Positions 51,638 to 60,169 of a stretch of DNA of 63,061 nt are shown piece after piece. The notes beneath the pieces were generated by a model that had not been told where the DNA came from, ran no database searches, and saw nothing but the letters and a program-made list of their open reading frames with translations. The stretch covers positions 1-63,061 of the forward strand of contig CATYZK010000011.1 of NCBI GenBank assembly GCA_958415665.1, read 5' to 3'. Position 1 is the first letter of the stretch. Each line of letters starts with the position of its first letter. This DNA comes from an uncultured Collinsella sp. Lineage in GTDB: Bacteria > Actinomycetota > Coriobacteriia > Coriobacteriales > Coriobacteriaceae. The translations under genes were made by a program, and so were the position numbers.

Positions 51638-52837
51638 ATGGCTTCATCCCCGAGCTACATACCGTACCTATGCGTGGCAGCGGCGGCCTTTATCACGACC
51701 TTCCTCACGGTGCCCCTGGTCAAGCGCTTGGCAATTAAGCTCGACGCCGTCGACTATCCTTCTAAGCGCCGCATCAACACCAAGCCCATCCCGCGTTTGG
51801 GCGGAACGGCGGTGTTTTTGGGTCTGGTCGTTGCCTGCATTGTGCAAATCCTAGGCACCTGGCACCTAGGCTGGCCGCCCGTTTTGGTGCCGCACCCGCG
51901 TCTGCACATCAGCTACCCCATGCTGGCACTCTCCTTTACCGTGATTTACGCGACCGGCGCCATCGACGACATCTTCCAGCTCAAGCCCAAGCAAAAGCTT
52001 GCTGGCCAGGTACTCGCCGCGCTCATCGCCTGCATTGGCGGCCTGCGCATCGGCGTCATCGTCAACCCGTTTGCCCCCGGCGAGATCATGCTCGGCTGGC
52101 TCGCCTACCCCATCACCGTGGTCTACTTGGTGGCGTTCACCAACATCATCAACCTCATCGACGGCCTCGACGGCCTGGCCACGGGCATTTGCGGCATCGC
52201 ATCGTTCACCATGTTCTCGGTCGCCGTGCTCTCGGGCCGTATCGACGCCGCCGCGCTCTCCATCGCGCTCTTTGGCTCGTGCCTGGCCTTTCTGCGCTAC
52301 AACTTCAACCCCGCCAGCATCTTCTTGGGCGACTCGGGATCGCTGCTGCTGGGCTTTGCGCTGGGCTCCATCTCGCTGCTCAACGTGAGCCGCACCGCCG
52401 CGCTCACCTCGCTCATCATCCCGCTCATCGTCGCCGGCGTGCCCATCATCGACACGTTCAGCGCCATCGTGCGCCGCAAACGCGCCCACATTAGCATCGG
52501 CCAGGCCGACAAGGGCCACATCCACCACCGCCTGATCCAAGAGGGCTACAACCAAAGGCGGGCCGTGCTGCTCATCTACGCCTGGTGCATCATGCTTTCG
52601 GCCGGCGCCGCTGCGATCAACCAGGTCGAGGTACCCATGCGTGTACTCATTTTTACCGTGCTCGCCATTGGCTCGGCGGCCTTCGCCAAGCACCTACACC
52701 TGTTTGAGCCCGTGCTGCGCCACCACTACAACAAGCGCACGCACGAGGACGAGCTGGTGACCCCCGACGACCCCGCCTTTAAGCAGGAGGAGCAGGCAGC
52801 CGAGGAACGCAAGGAGGAGCGTCACCACAGGCGCTAG
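51638..52837 (+). CDS. Undecaprenyl-phosphate GlcNAc-1-phosphate transferase (TagO/WecA/MraY family)
   Basis: 399 residues from ATG 51638; earlier in-frame ATG 51566 is possible since no strong ribosome site marks either. About ten membrane helices. Family motifs: G-A-I-D-D, N-L-I-D-G-L-D-G-L-A, F-L-G-D-S-G-S-L and the H-I-H-H-R-L loop. It loads the first sugar phosphate onto undecaprenyl phosphate, starting wall polymers such as those made by the GT2 cluster at 6922-16269. The C-terminal 45 residues are charged (Glu/Arg/His-rich). Probably supplies the glycan locus, by inference. Confidence 0.88.
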   Translation: MASSPSYIPYLCVAAAAFITTFLTVPLVKRLAIKLDAVDYPSKRRINTKPIPRLGGTAVFLGLVVACIVQILGTWHLGWPPVLVPHPRLHISYPMLALSFTVIYATGAIDDIFQLKPKQKLAGQVLAALIACIGGLRIGVIVNPFAPGEIMLGWLAYPITVVYLVAFTNIINLIDGLDGLATGICGIASFTMFSVAVLSGRIDAAALSIALFGSCLAFLRYNFNPASIFLGDSGSLLLGFALGSISLLNVSRTAALTSLIIPLIVAGVPIIDTFSAIVRRKRAHISIGQADKGHIHHRLIQEGYNQRRAVLLIYAWCIMLSAGAAAINQVEVPMRVLIFTVLAIGSAAFAKHLHLFEPVLRHHYNKRTHEDELVTPDDPAFKQEEQAAEERKEERHHRR

Positions 52838-52996
52838 GGTTTGCCGCCGAGGATGCGCCCAGGCGCCGCTGGCCAAGCGCAGCCGCGCCGCACCCGTCGC
52901 GCAAGCCGCCCTTTCTCGCCCCTCTCCGGCTTACACCTCACCCCTTTCAATAAACGCGTTATCATCTTGACCAATACGCATACGTTAGGAGCAATC

Positions 52997-54046
52997 ATGC
53001 CAAACGAGAACAGCTACGAAGTCGCGCTGCAAAAGAGCAACGCCATTCGCGAGGGCCTGGCCAAAACGCCCGAAAAGTTCACCATGCTCACCGGCGACCG
53101 CCCCACCGGCCGTCTGCACCTGGGCCACTACTTCGGCACCCTCAAGGGCCGTGTTGAGCTGCAGAACATGGGCGCCAAGACCAACGTGCTCATCGCCGAC
53201 TACCAGGTCATCACCGACCGCGACACCACCGAGCATATCCAGGACAACGTGTACAACATGGTCATGGACTACCTTGCCTGCGGCATCGACCCCGACAAGA
53301 CCATGATCTACGCGCACTCCGCCGTGCCCGCCGCCAACCAGCTCATGCTGCCGTTCCTGTCGCTGGTCTCCGAGGCCGAGCTGGCGCGCAACCCCACCGT
53401 CAAGGCCGAGATGGAAGCCTCGGGCCACGAGCTTACCGGCCTTCTGCTCACTTACCCGGTGCACCAGGCCTGCGACATTCTGTTCTGCAAGGGCAATGTG
53501 GTGCCCGTCGGCCGCGACCAGCTGCCGCACATCGAGCTCACCCGCACCATCGCCCGTCGCTTTAACAACCGCTACGGCAAGGTGTTCCCCGAGGTCGAAG
53601 CGCTGCTGTCCGAGACCCCGCTGTTGCCCGGCCTTGACGGTCGCAAGATGAGCAAGAGCTACGGCAACGCCATCAACATCTCGATGACCGCCGAGGAGAC
53701 GGCCAAGCGCATCAAGAAGAGCCAGACCGACTCCGAGCGCATGATCACGTTTGATCCCGAGAACCGCCCCGGCGTGTCCGGCCTGCTTTCGACGGCCGCC
53801 ATCTGCACCGGTCGTTCCGAGGTCGAGATTGCCGAAGAGATTGGCATGGGCGGCTCCGGCCAGCTCAAGAAGTACGTGACCGAGGCCGTCAACGAGTACT
53901 TCGCCCCGATCCGTGAGCGTCGCCAGCGCTACGAGAACGACCTGGATTACGTGAAGGACGTGCTGCACGAGGGCAATCGCCGCGCCAACGAGATCGCCGA
54001 GCAGACCCTGGCCGAGGTTCAGGACGCCATGGGCATGGTGTACTAG
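52997..54046 (+). CDS. trpS: Tryptophanyl-tRNA synthetase
   Basis: 349 residues from ATG 52997 behind TTAGGAG. Class I motifs: H-L-G-H at residues 41-44 and G-R-K-M-S-K-S near 217. Charges tRNA-Trp. Single gene with a downstream terminator. Confidence 0.95.
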   Translation: MPNENSYEVALQKSNAIREGLAKTPEKFTMLTGDRPTGRLHLGHYFGTLKGRVELQNMGAKTNVLIADYQVITDRDTTEHIQDNVYNMVMDYLACGIDPDKTMIYAHSAVPAANQLMLPFLSLVSEAELARNPTVKAEMEASGHELTGLLLTYPVHQACDILFCKGNVVPVGRDQLPHIELTRTIARRFNNRYGKVFPEVEALLSETPLLPGLDGRKMSKSYGNAINISMTAEETAKRIKKSQTDSERMITFDPENRPGVSGLLSTAAICTGRSEVEIAEEIGMGGSGQLKKYVTEAVNEYFAPIRERRQRYENDLDYVKDVLHEGNRRANEIAEQTLAEVQDAMGMVY

Positions 54047-54071
54047 CCGAGAAAAATAAACAGCAGTCAAA

Positions 54072-54117
54072 CAAAACCGCCGCGATGAGCACAATCCTCA
54101 TTGCGGCGGTTTTGTTT
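54072..54117 (+). terminator. Terminator of trpS
   Basis: AAAACCGCCGCGATGAG pairs with CTCATTGCGGCGGTTTT, followed by GTTTTC. Confidence 0.9.
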
Positions 54118-54269
54118 TCTTCAGAGGTCGTTCGCCTAGATATTCAGCCGCTCGGCAGAACCCCTAAGTCGCAAGCACCCTAAGACTATATTCTGTTAAG
54201 CAATGACGCCCTATTGTTTTAACATGCGGCAGCGTTTTACAGCAGAGCCGACCGACCGGAAGGAACCCC

Positions 54270-54563
54270 ATGAACTCAGTTGCGTTTTGTACATGCAACG
54301 ACCGGAAATGCCCGTTTAACCCTGTCAACCACGACAAGGGCTGCACGCCTTGTATCGCCAAGAATCTGCACGAGCACGAGATTCCAACGTGCCTGTTCAA
54401 CGCGATTTCTCCCGATCGGCTTGAGGCCGATAAAGACGAGTGGTCGTGGCAAGCGTTCGCGCGACATGTAGAGGCGTATCTGGGAAGCAACAGCCCAAGA
54501 ATCCCCGCGGGCGAAGAGACGCCGCAGGGGCTTACAAAGATCGGTTGCTGCAAGCGGGACTAA
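54270..54563 (+). CDS. Small Cys-rich DUF6485-like protein
   Basis: 97 residues from ATG 54270 (GGAAGGA upstream). The N-terminal half has C-T-C-N, R-K-C-P-F-N-P-V-N-H-D-K-G-C-T-P-C and P-T-C-L-F-N motifs, probably binding zinc or a cluster. I relate it to DUF6485 from memory. Function unknown. Monocistronic. Confidence 0.7.
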   Translation: MNSVAFCTCNDRKCPFNPVNHDKGCTPCIAKNLHEHEIPTCLFNAISPDRLEADKDEWSWQAFARHVEAYLGSNSPRIPAGEETPQGLTKIGCCKRD

Positions 54564-54646
54564 CAATCAAAGTTTGTGCCGACCTAAGGCCAAACGTCGG
54601 CACCTCATTTTGGGATAACGGACCTGATGTTTTGTCCCATGATTAC

Positions 54647-54689
54647 GGGAAAGCGCCCGCCGGCCATGGCAGCCGACGGGCGCTTTCCC
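54647..54689. terminator. Long GC-rich hairpin after the DUF6485-like gene
   Basis: GGGAAAGCGCCCGCCGGC pairs with GCCGACGGGCGCTTTCCC around CATGGCA. No T-run follows on the plus strand, so its stop function is uncertain. Confidence 0.5.
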
Positions 54690-54872
54690 GAAGTACACCG
54701 TTGAATCGCACAGAGGGGAGGAATGCGAATCAAACTCAACAGGGCAGGCTTTTTCATCGCCTATTGCCTGCTCCGTTGCTGAAACCAATATAGTTCACCG
54801 TGGTTTACTTTCTAACGGCAAAATACGCCGTCATACCCTCTCCATAAGTTAGCCCCGGTAAACCTGCAACGG

Positions 54873-54914
54873 AAAACCACCACAAAGGGGACAGGCACCT
54901 TTGTGGTGGTTTTG
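54873..54914. repeat. REP-like palindrome, copy 3 (after the MGMT gene)
   Basis: AAAACCACCACAAAG, GGGACAGGCACC, TTTGTGGTGGTTTT. Sixteen nt from the MGMT-domain stop codon at 54930. Confidence 0.9.
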
Positions 54915-54929
54915 GCCACGGCGGATCCG

Positions 54930-55250
54930 CTAGAGCCCTGCTGGCCAGCGACAGACGGGCAAGTCGACGTGCATGTCGTCCTTAAACGTCACGCCCTCCC
55001 CCAGCAAAAGTTCGCGCTGAGCATCGGGACCGCCAAAAGCAAAGCCCTCGCAAATGCGGCCATCGGCAAACACCACACGATGGCAGGGAATCTGACCAGG
55101 GCGCGGATTGCTGTGCAGCGCATAGCCCACATAGCGCGCGCTTCGTGGACGACCGGCGAGCTGCGCCACCTGGCCGTACGTGGCGACCATCCCTTCGGGG
55201 ATCTGCTCGACCACCTCGTACACCCGCTCAAAAAAGCCCTCAGACGCCAT
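54930..55250 (-). CDS. MGMT-domain (alkyltransferase-like) protein
   Basis: 106 residues from ATG 55250. The whole protein is the DNA-binding alkyltransferase domain: Y-G-Q-V-A, R-Y-V-G-Y-A-L and P55-C56-H57-R58. Alkyltransferase-like (ATL) proteins of this length usually have Trp in place of Cys; this one keeps the acceptor cysteine, so it may still accept alkyl groups from guanine O6. The N-terminal domain of full MGMT is missing. REP-like copies lie on both sides. Confidence 0.82.
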   Translation of the reverse strand: MASEGFFERVYEVVEQIPEGMVATYGQVAQLAGRPRSARYVGYALHSNPRPGQIPCHRVVFADGRICEGFAFGGPDAQRELLLGEGVTFKDDMHVDLPVCRWPAGL

Positions 55251-55279
55251 TGCTCGCTCCCTTCCACCCGGAATAGCAT

Positions 55280-55319
55280 AAACCACCACAAAGGTGCCTG
55301 CCCCCTTTGTGGTGGTTTA
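55280..55319. repeat. REP-like palindrome, copy 4 (after degV)
   Basis: Inverted orientation: AAACCACCACAAAG, loop GTGCCTGCCCCC (one change), TTTGTGGTGGTTT. It starts about 11 nt from the DegV stop at 55331. Confidence 0.9.
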
Positions 55320-55330
55320 TGGCAAGTCGG

Positions 55331-56185
55331 TTAGTTGGCGGGCTGGAAGAAGGCTACGGCTACGGCGCCGGGACCTACGTGGGTGCCGATGGTGGCGCCG
55401 ATGGTGTGGACGGGCAGCTCGCCCTCGGCGTGGCCAGCCCACAGCGCCGCACTGTCCTCGATATACTTCTTGAGCACGGCGTCCGAAAGACCCGTATAGC
55501 CAAGCGCCAGCGGCATGGAAAAGTCGATGCCGCCCGCCTTTTCGACCTTCTGGTTGAGCAGATTACGACCGTTCTTGGAACCGCGCGCCTTGCCCAGCTG
55601 CACGATCAGGCCATCCTCGGCGGCCACAACAGGCTTCACGTTGAGTAGCGTACCCACGGCGCCGACCGCAGCAGACAAGCGGCCTCCGCGCACCAGGTAC
55701 TCAAGCGTCTCGAGCAGGCCAATGACCACAACGCGGTCACGGACAGCCTCGACGGAAGCCGCGATCTGCGCGGCGCTGCGGCCCTCGTCCACCAGGCGCA
55801 GCGCATACTCGACCAGCACGCGCTCGCCCAGGGTCACATTGTTGCTGTCCACGACGAACACGTCGCCACCCGGCATCTCGGCAAGGGCCGTGCGCGCGCT
55901 CTGATTGGTGCCCGAAAGCTTGGCGCCCACGGTAATAATCACGGCCTCGTCGCCGGCCTCGCGCGCCTCGGCAATCGCCTGCGAAAAGGCGTACGGATTG
56001 ACCTGACCGGTCTTGGGCAGCTCGTCGCGCTCCACAAGCATCTCGTAAAAGCGCTGGTGATCGATGTCGACGCCATCCATATACACGTCGGTGCCAAAGC
56101 TGACGGACAGCGGCAGAACGCTCAGAGCCGGATGCTCCGACGGCGACATATCGCTCGCGGAATCGGTAATAATGCGGACAGACAT
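55331..56185 (-). CDS. DegV family fatty-acid-binding protein
   Basis: 284 residues from ATG 56185 behind GAAAGGA. The start V-R-I-I-T-D-S-A-S-D and E-Y-L-V-R-G-G-R-L-S, G-T-L-L-N-V-K-P-V are hallmarks of DegV/FakB. FakB proteins present fatty acids to the kinase FakA. The usual T-S-Q-P-S loop is K-T-G-Q-V-N-P here. No fakA gene is near. The MarR-type gene lies upstream on the same strand. Confidence 0.88.
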   Translation of the reverse strand: MSVRIITDSASDMSPSEHPALSVLPLSVSFGTDVYMDGVDIDHQRFYEMLVERDELPKTGQVNPYAFSQAIAEAREAGDEAVIITVGAKLSGTNQSARTALAEMPGGDVFVVDSNNVTLGERVLVEYALRLVDEGRSAAQIAASVEAVRDRVVVIGLLETLEYLVRGGRLSAAVGAVGTLLNVKPVVAAEDGLIVQLGKARGSKNGRNLLNQKVEKAGGIDFSMPLALGYTGLSDAVLKKYIEDSAALWAGHAEGELPVHTIGATIGTHVGPGAVAVAFFQPAN

Positions 56186-56319
56186 AGTGAATCCTTTCCT
56201 GCGCCGACCAGCCTCGGGCCACGCGGCGCTGATTTTTTGCCAGCAGAGCCCTAGCACGGCACGCATGCTCAAAAAAGGGACTGTGCAGTTGTTAGTTGAA
56301 TTGGTTGAGCCTAGCTGCC

Positions 56320-56769
56320 CTAGATCTCACGCAGGGTGTTGAGAATCGTGCGCAGCGACGCATACATCTGCTCACGCTGCTCCACGCCCATGGCTTTACC
56401 GGTGGTGTCGAGCACCTCGCGAATGATGCGATCGGCCTCGCTCATGCTCTCGCCGCCCAGGGCGGTCAGGCGCACCGGGGCGCGGTACTTGACGGCGGCA
56501 TCGCCTGAGTCGTCGACCTCGACGTAGCCACCCTCCTCCAGGTGAGCCAGCGTGCGCGAGACGGCGGCACGGGTCACGCCTGCCATGCGAGCCAGGTCAG
56601 CACCAGTCAGACCGTCCTTGCTGCGCTCAAGATAGTACAGGCACATAACGTCGGAGCCCTTGAGGCCCAGCCTTGCGCCCTCGGATGTCTTAATGCGCTG
56701 GATCTCCTTGTAGAGCCCGCTGATCAGTCCGACAAAGTCCTCGAAACGTGTCTCGTCGTTCTGCTGCAT
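56320..56769 (-). CDS. MarR family transcription regulator
   Basis: 149 residues from ATG 56769. A winged helix with L-T-G-A-D-L-A-R-M-A-G-V-T-R-A-A-V-S-R-T-L as recognition helix and a long C-terminal dimer helix. May control the downstream DegV gene, 134 bp away; ligand unknown. Confidence 0.85.
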   Translation of the reverse strand: MQQNDETRFEDFVGLISGLYKEIQRIKTSEGARLGLKGSDVMCLYYLERSKDGLTGADLARMAGVTRAAVSRTLAHLEEGGYVEVDDSGDAAVKYRAPVRLTALGGESMSEADRIIREVLDTTGKAMGVEQREQMYASLRTILNTLREI

Positions 56770-56872
56770 GGGAGACGACCGCCTTTCGCTTGCATGATGC
56801 TAACGGGTAAACATCTTAGCCGCACAAGGCAACACCCATACCCAAATATCCCATTTGTTAACCCATCAACAT

Positions 56873-56914
56873 AAAAACCACCACAAAGGGGACAGGCACC
56901 TTTGTGGTGGTTTT
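56873..56914. repeat. REP-like palindrome, copy 5 (after the B3/4 gene)
   Basis: AAAACCACCACAAAG, GGGACAGGCACC, TTTGTGGTGGTTTT. About 28 nt from the B3/4-domain stop at 56943. Confidence 0.9.
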
Positions 56915-56942
56915 GACCATCGAGTTTGATCCGCTGACTTCG

Positions 56943-57662
56943 CTACAGCCCCAAGCAAGGATTGTCGCGGGTCACAAGCGTCTTAACGACAACCGTCGCT
57001 CCCAGATAGCGCTCGAGCAGCTCGGCTAAGCGATCGATCGCGGCCTGGCAATCCTCCATCCGCTCGGGCTCCACGCACTCAATCGCCAGGAACGCATCGG
57101 CCGAATCGTCGGACAACGCCGTTCGAACGCCGTCGCGCCAGTTCCAGCAGCGGCATACGGCGCCCGCATCATCGATGTAGGCGAGCTCGCCGGGAAGCGT
57201 CGGGTCATCTGTCTCCTCGCCAAGTGGCAAGAACGCGTCGCCGCCGTCGGTCACCGCCAGGCGCAGATTGCCCTCAATAGCATGCAAATCCTCGCCGCCA
57301 ACGGGCAGCGCATAAGTCAACGACACCGTGTTGTAGATATCCACCGCCGGTGTGATATGACCGACCGGCTTGCCCTTGAGCAAGCGCTTGAGCAGGTTCT
57401 CAACTGAGCAACGCGCGCCCTTCTTGGTCTTGAACAGGCGATACGCCTCGCGCCATGCCTTAACCGGCGCATTCTCGCTGATGGTATCGCTGGTCAGATG
57501 GCGCTCCGCATCGATGTTGGCGCGGTCGAGCAGCGCGGCGATTGCATCCACGTCCTCCTGGGGAATCTGAGCCGCGGGCTTCATGCCCTTTACGACCACA
57601 ACGCCGATAGCTGCCTGCGGAAACAGCTCCCAAAACGAATCCTCGGCAACGAGACTCTTCAT
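56943..57662 (-). CDS. B3/4 domain (PheRS beta-like) protein
   Basis: 239 residues from ATG 57662 (GGGAG upstream). Region 90-200 contains Y-N-T-V-S-L-T-Y-A-L-P-V-G-G-E-D and the G-E-L-A-Y-I-D-D segment typical of stand-alone B3/4 proteins, which derive from the editing domain of phenylalanyl-tRNA synthetase beta. Free-standing copies may edit mischarged tRNA or bind amino acids; unproven here. A structured leader precedes the gene. Confidence 0.78.
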   Translation of the reverse strand: MKSLVAEDSFWELFPQAAIGVVVVKGMKPAAQIPQEDVDAIAALLDRANIDAERHLTSDTISENAPVKAWREAYRLFKTKKGARCSVENLLKRLLKGKPVGHITPAVDIYNTVSLTYALPVGGEDLHAIEGNLRLAVTDGGDAFLPLGEETDDPTLPGELAYIDDAGAVCRCWNWRDGVRTALSDDSADAFLAIECVEPERMEDCQAAIDRLAELLERYLGATVVVKTLVTRDNPCLGL

Positions 57663-57704
57663 ATGTTCTCCCTTCATAGCGGACGCCCGAGCCCGGACAC
57701 CTAA

Positions 57705-57767
57705 ACAAAAAGCGCCCTTACGACGGCCACCTTCAAAGTCCTACGGTGCCGCCACAAGAGCGCTTAC
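57705..57767 (-). promoter_or_regulatory. Attenuator-like leader hairpin of the B3/4 gene
   Basis: On the minus strand AGCGCTCTT pairs with AAGGGCGCT, enclosing GCGGCACC/GGTGGCCG, and runs into TTTTTG. It lies between a TACAAT -10 candidate near 57812 and the start codon at 57662, so transcription must read through it. Confidence 0.5.
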
Positions 57768-57833
57768 GCTGCCCCCATCCGGAGAAGGGGACGATATGTC
57801 AGGCGTATTGTAACTCGAGTCATCCCCGCGAGC

Positions 57834-57874
57834 AAAACCACCACAAAGGTGCCTGTCCCCTTTGTGGTGGTTTA
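57834..57874. repeat. REP-like palindrome, copy 6 (after pckA)
   Basis: AAAACCACCACAAAG, loop GTGCCTGTCCCC, TTTGTGGTGGTTT. Its right end includes the pckA stop codon. Confidence 0.9.
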
Positions 57875-59542
57875 CAGGCGAAGACCCAGCAGGCCGCGGC
57901 CGCGATGACGGGCGTCGGCGTGCACCTGAGCGTGCGGACCGGCGGCCTTCACGGACTCGGGCAGGTGCGAGTACTTCTTCTCGAAGTTCTCCTCGAACAT
58001 CACGGCCAAGTTGTGCGCCGCCTCGTCGTAGCGCGCGGTGCTCTGCCAGTACTGGCGCGGCACCAGGATGCCGTCGGGCACGCCGTGGCACGTGGTGGGA
58101 ATGTCGACGTTAAAGATATCGTCATGCACGAACTCGCTGTCCTCGATGGTGCCGTCGAGGGCGCGCGCGACCAGGGCGCGCGTGTAGGCCAGCTCAATGC
58201 GATGGCCCACACCGTAGCCGCCGCCGATCCAGCCGGTGTTGACCAGATAGACGCGGGTGCGACCGTCGGCGATGCGCTCACCGAGCATCTTGGCGTAGAC
58301 CATGGGATCGAGCGGCATAAACGGCTCGCCAAACAGCGAGGAGAACGTGGGCGTGGGCTCGGTGACGCCGACCTCGGTGCCGGGAATCTTGGCGGTGAAG
58401 CCCGTCACAAAGTGATACATGGCGGCATCGGCCGTCAGGCGCGAGATGGGCGGCAGCACGCCAAAGGCGTCGCAGGTCAGGAATAGCACGACGCTCGGGG
58501 TGGTGCCCATGCCCTTGGTCCACGCATTGGGAATGTGCTCCACGGGATAGGCCACGCGCGTGTTGTGCGTGATGGAGACGTCGTCGTAGTTGGGCTTGCG
58601 GTTCTCGTCGAGCACCACGTTTTCGCAGATGGCGCCAAAGCGGACGGCGTTAAAGATCTCGGGCTCGTGGAACGCGTCCAGGCCCTCACACTTGGCGTAG
58701 CAGCCGCCCTCGATGTTGAAGATGCCCATGTCGGACCAACCGTGTTCGTCGTCGCCGATCAGCAGGCGCGTGGGGTTGGCCGAAAGCGTAGTCTTGCCGG
58801 TGCCGGACAGGCCAAAGAACACGGCCGTCTCGTGCGTGACGGGGTCCATACTGGCCGAACAATGCATGGGCAGCACGTCGTCCTCGACGGGCAGCAGGTA
58901 GTTCATGACGCTGAAGATAGACTTTTTGATCTCGCCGGAGTAGCCGGTACCCGCGACCAAAATCACGCGCTCCTGGAAGTTGATGACCACCGCGGCGCTG
59001 GAGTTGAGGCCCTTGATGGCGGGATCGCACTGATAGCCCGGCGCGGCGAGCACGCAAAAGTCCGGCTCGCCGGTGCGCGCGATTTCGCGGGCAAGCGGGC
59101 GCGCGAGCATCTGCTTAATAAAGAGTGCCTGGCTGGCACGCTCGCAGGCGACGAGCAGGCGGCGCGTGTGGTTACGGTCGGCGCCGGCCATGCCGCGGGT
59201 GACGAACACATCGCGCTCATTGAGATAGTCGACGATGCCAGCCTTAATGGCCTCGTAGCTCTCGACGGACAGCGGTCGGTTGACGGCGCCCCAGGCGATC
59301 TTATCGTGCACGTCGGGCGTGTCGACGATAAAGCGGTCGTTGGGCGAACGACCGGTGCGCTCCCCCGTCTCGATCACGAGCGCGCCGTTGGAGGCTATGC
59401 GGCCTTCTTCGCGACGGATGGCATACTCGACGAGCTCGGCCGCCGGCAGGTCGACCAGTAGGCGGGGCTGGTTCTCGGCGGGATCTTCGACCAACGTAAG
59501 ACCAAAGTTGGACAGTACTTCTGCAGGGGTAACACCAGGCAT
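57872..59542 (-). CDS. pckA: Phosphoenolpyruvate carboxykinase (ATP)
   Basis: 556 residues from ATG 59542 (GGAGGC upstream). Kinase-1a motif G-L-S-G-T-G-K-T-T-L-S and the lysine in N-Y-L-L-P-V/E-I-K-K segments match the ATP-type enzyme. It interconverts oxaloacetate and PEP, in fermenters often in the carboxylating direction. A C-terminal tail of about 15 residues (H-R-G-R-G-L-L-G-L) is unlike other family members. Next gene upstream is the lactate permease. Confidence 0.95.
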   Translation of the reverse strand: MPGVTPAEVLSNFGLTLVEDPAENQPRLLVDLPAAELVEYAIRREEGRIASNGALVIETGERTGRSPNDRFIVDTPDVHDKIAWGAVNRPLSVESYEAIKAGIVDYLNERDVFVTRGMAGADRNHTRRLLVACERASQALFIKQMLARPLAREIARTGEPDFCVLAAPGYQCDPAIKGLNSSAAVVINFQERVILVAGTGYSGEIKKSIFSVMNYLLPVEDDVLPMHCSASMDPVTHETAVFFGLSGTGKTTLSANPTRLLIGDDEHGWSDMGIFNIEGGCYAKCEGLDAFHEPEIFNAVRFGAICENVVLDENRKPNYDDVSITHNTRVAYPVEHIPNAWTKGMGTTPSVVLFLTCDAFGVLPPISRLTADAAMYHFVTGFTAKIPGTEVGVTEPTPTFSSLFGEPFMPLDPMVYAKMLGERIADGRTRVYLVNTGWIGGGYGVGHRIELAYTRALVARALDGTIEDSEFVHDDIFNVDIPTTCHGVPDGILVPRQYWQSTARYDEAAHNLAVMFEENFEKKYSHLPESVKAAGPHAQVHADARHRGRGLLGLRL

Positions 59543-59683
59543 GGGGCCTCCTTTAAAAACGCGTCACGCGGGCGCGCGCTTTACTCACGTAGAGTTCGTT
59601 GTACCCGAAGTGCAAAAACGTTTTTGCGGCAACCGCAGAGCATCCCGCCCAACGGTCAAAAATCGAAGGTAAGCGTAACTCGG

Positions 59684-59717
59684 CCTAGTCATTGGGGACG
59701 TTCTTAAACGACTAGTC
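59684..59717. repeat. Dispersed intergenic repeat, copy 2
   Basis: CTAGTCATTGGGG then ACGTTCTTAAACGACTAGTC. Same as 39814-39850 except for the shorter G-tract. Confidence 0.65.
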
Positions 59718-59752
59718 GCTGGGGACGCTCTTGCGCACGATCGGCCGCAAGG

Positions 59753-59823
59753 GAGTGTCCCAAAGTGCCGGCATCCAGGGACGTTCCTAAAGTGCCGGCA
59801 CAAAAGGAACGTCCCCAGGTGCC
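59753..59823. repeat. GGAACGTCCCC-type dispersed repeat, copy 2
   Basis: GGGACGTTCC (59778-59787) and GGAACGTCCC (59805-59814) form an inverted repeat around GTGCCGGCAC, itself a palindrome. Confidence 0.7.
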
Positions 59824-59916
59824 GGGTTGGGCTGTTTTTGATGGCCGCCTGAGGGGCAGTGTGCAAAAAATGGCAAATATGAGTACTGTTGCCTTTGTTG
59901 TCACATATTTTTTCAA

Positions 59917-59965
59917 GCAAAAAGGGCGCCCTAACGGGATTGACTCTCGTTAGGTCGCCCTTTTA
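59917..59965. terminator. Bidirectional terminator hairpin
   Basis: AAAAAGGGCG-CCTAACG pairs with CGTTAGG-CGCCCTTTT, with A/T-runs on both sides. About 205 bp downstream of the lactate permease stop. Confidence 0.75.
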
Positions 59966-60169
59966 TTGAACATTTGGGGAGATATGGCTGCACTTGCACT
60001 TGCATGACGGGCCGATTAGCCGCCAAATGGATCGAAATCGCTGTTACTAAAATAGTAGCAGTACTCATATTCGACGTTTTTTGCACACGCCCTATCAAGA
60101 CGCCCTATCCAGGGATGCCAAACAGCCCTCAGCGAGCGACAATCCGAAGACTGTCCCCGACGACTAATC

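Larger units (their letters stand above)
54564..54929. other. Gap with a strong hairpin and REP-like palindrome copy 3
   Basis: 54647-54689 is an 18-bp near-perfect hairpin and 54873-54914 is a REP-like element. No credible ORF. Confidence 0.5.
59543..60169. other. Repeat-rich gap between pckA and the lactate permease gene
   Basis: About 630 bp with no gene. It holds a dispersed repeat (59684-59717), a GGAACGTCCCC palindrome (59753-59823), an inverted pair of GTGCAAAAAA motifs (near 59863 and 60070) and a terminator hairpin (59917-59965). Confidence 0.65.
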
